From Bryobacterales bacterium (lineage in GTDB: Bacteria; Cyanobacteriota; Vampirovibrionia; Obscuribacterales; Obscuribacteraceae), in the NCBI GenBank assembly GCA_903970295.1, contig CAJCHQ010000681.1, positions 1-13,145 on the forward strand: a DNA stretch of 13,145 bases. The letters are read 5' to 3'. The notes under the pieces were generated by a model. That model was not told where the DNA came from. It saw nothing but the letters and a program-made list of their open reading frames with translations, and searched no databases. Shown here piece by piece: positions 12,923 through 13,145 of the stretch. The position numbers and the translations under genes were made by a program. Position 1 is the first letter of the stretch; each line of letters starts with the position of its first letter.

Positions 12923-13145
12923 TTACGAGGCCTGAGGTATTGTCTGATTGTTGTTGCCGGAAAACAGAAGGAATAAAGGACCGTAGAATTCTTTCTGTTC
13001 AAGCGTTATTTTACCGGCATTTGACAAAAAGAGAACAGCTAAAAAAGCATCCACCCAATCTCCGCGCCCGGAAAGTAAGGTGACGAGCCGTAACAGAGGA
13101 ATCAATTCGCCAGATGTAGTGAATTCGAGCAATATCTTTTCTATC
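12923..13145 (-). CDS. scpA: Segregation and condensation protein A (C-terminal part)
   Basis: The frame is open from the right edge of the window to a TAA at 12925-12923. About 74 residues are visible, beginning IEKILLEFTTSGELIPLLRL. WVDAFLAVLFLSNAGKITLE followed by QKEFYGPLFL matches the C-terminal winged helix of the ScpA kleisin, the part that binds the SMC ATPase head; the QKEFYGP string resembles cyanobacterial forms. The remaining 14 residues are polar (SGNNNQTIPQAS). The N-terminal SMC-neck and ScpB-binding parts lie outside the window. scpB follows after 7 bases, which supports the assignment. A TTG at 13132 is internal and not a start. Confidence 0.85.
   Translation of the reverse strand, partial: IEKILLEFTTSGELIPLLRLVTLLSGRGDWVDAFLAVLFLSNAGKITLEQKEFYGPLFLLFSGNNNQTIPQAS

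Noticed and set aside
1..13145. Mobile elements, CRISPR arrays, attachment sites, defence genes
   Set aside because: No transposase, integrase, spaced direct repeats or long terminal inverted repeats were found. The only repeats are short in-gene tandem units.

Overview
This 13.1 kb window is ordinary bacterial chromosome of about 50% G+C. There are no insertion sequences, phage genes, CRISPR arrays or rRNA. The gene set suggests a non-photosynthetic relative of Cyanobacteria, most likely the Vampirovibrionia/Melainabacteria group (Obscuribacterales-like). It includes RNase J directly behind dapA, a SepF-type division protein, ScpA/ScpB, SelU, a SpoIID/LytB-domain protein and TPR lipoproteins with polar tails. 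This placement is inferred from protein style and gene content; there is no 16S rRNA to test it.

Layout. Positions 1-403 (minus) are the start of an alpha/beta hydrolase that runs off the window. A gene-poor divergent spacer of about 470 bases leads to a tiny secreted Lys/Thr/Glu-rich protein (878-1081, plus). This faces tlyA (1178-1996, minus), and a hairpin lies between them. A tRNA-Ser(UGA) gene with an odd D-arm (2115-2195) and its promoter come next. From 2272 to 10198 everything is on the plus strand: a SpoIID-domain protein, two consecutive TPR lipoproteins, dut, dapB, dapA, rnj and mnmH.

A convergent gap of 380 bases (10199-10578) then separates these from a compact minus-strand operon read from the right edge: scpA (partial), scpB, ispD, a 59-codon cysteine-rich ORF, and a sepF-like gene. 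The operon genes overlap or sit 0-7 bases apart.

How the genes work together. dapB and dapA carry the two central steps from aspartate semialdehyde to tetrahydrodipicolinate, for lysine and peptidoglycan cross-links. Dut keeps uracil out of DNA. RNase J and TlyA act on RNA and the ribosome. SelU modifies tRNA wobble uridines. The minus-strand operon combines chromosome condensation (ScpAB), isoprenoid synthesis (IspD, feeding undecaprenyl carriers) and divisome assembly (SepF), which makes a growth and division unit.

The least explained parts are three. First is the 380-base convergent gap: it has a strong plus-strand terminator far from any annotated gene, and a mini-ORF whose near-perfect Shine-Dalgarno is buried in a hairpin. 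Second is the 59-aa ORF that exactly fills the space between ispD and sepF. Third is the tRNA-Ser that cannot form a normal D-stem. Promoters, terminators and hairpins were read by eye and not scored.
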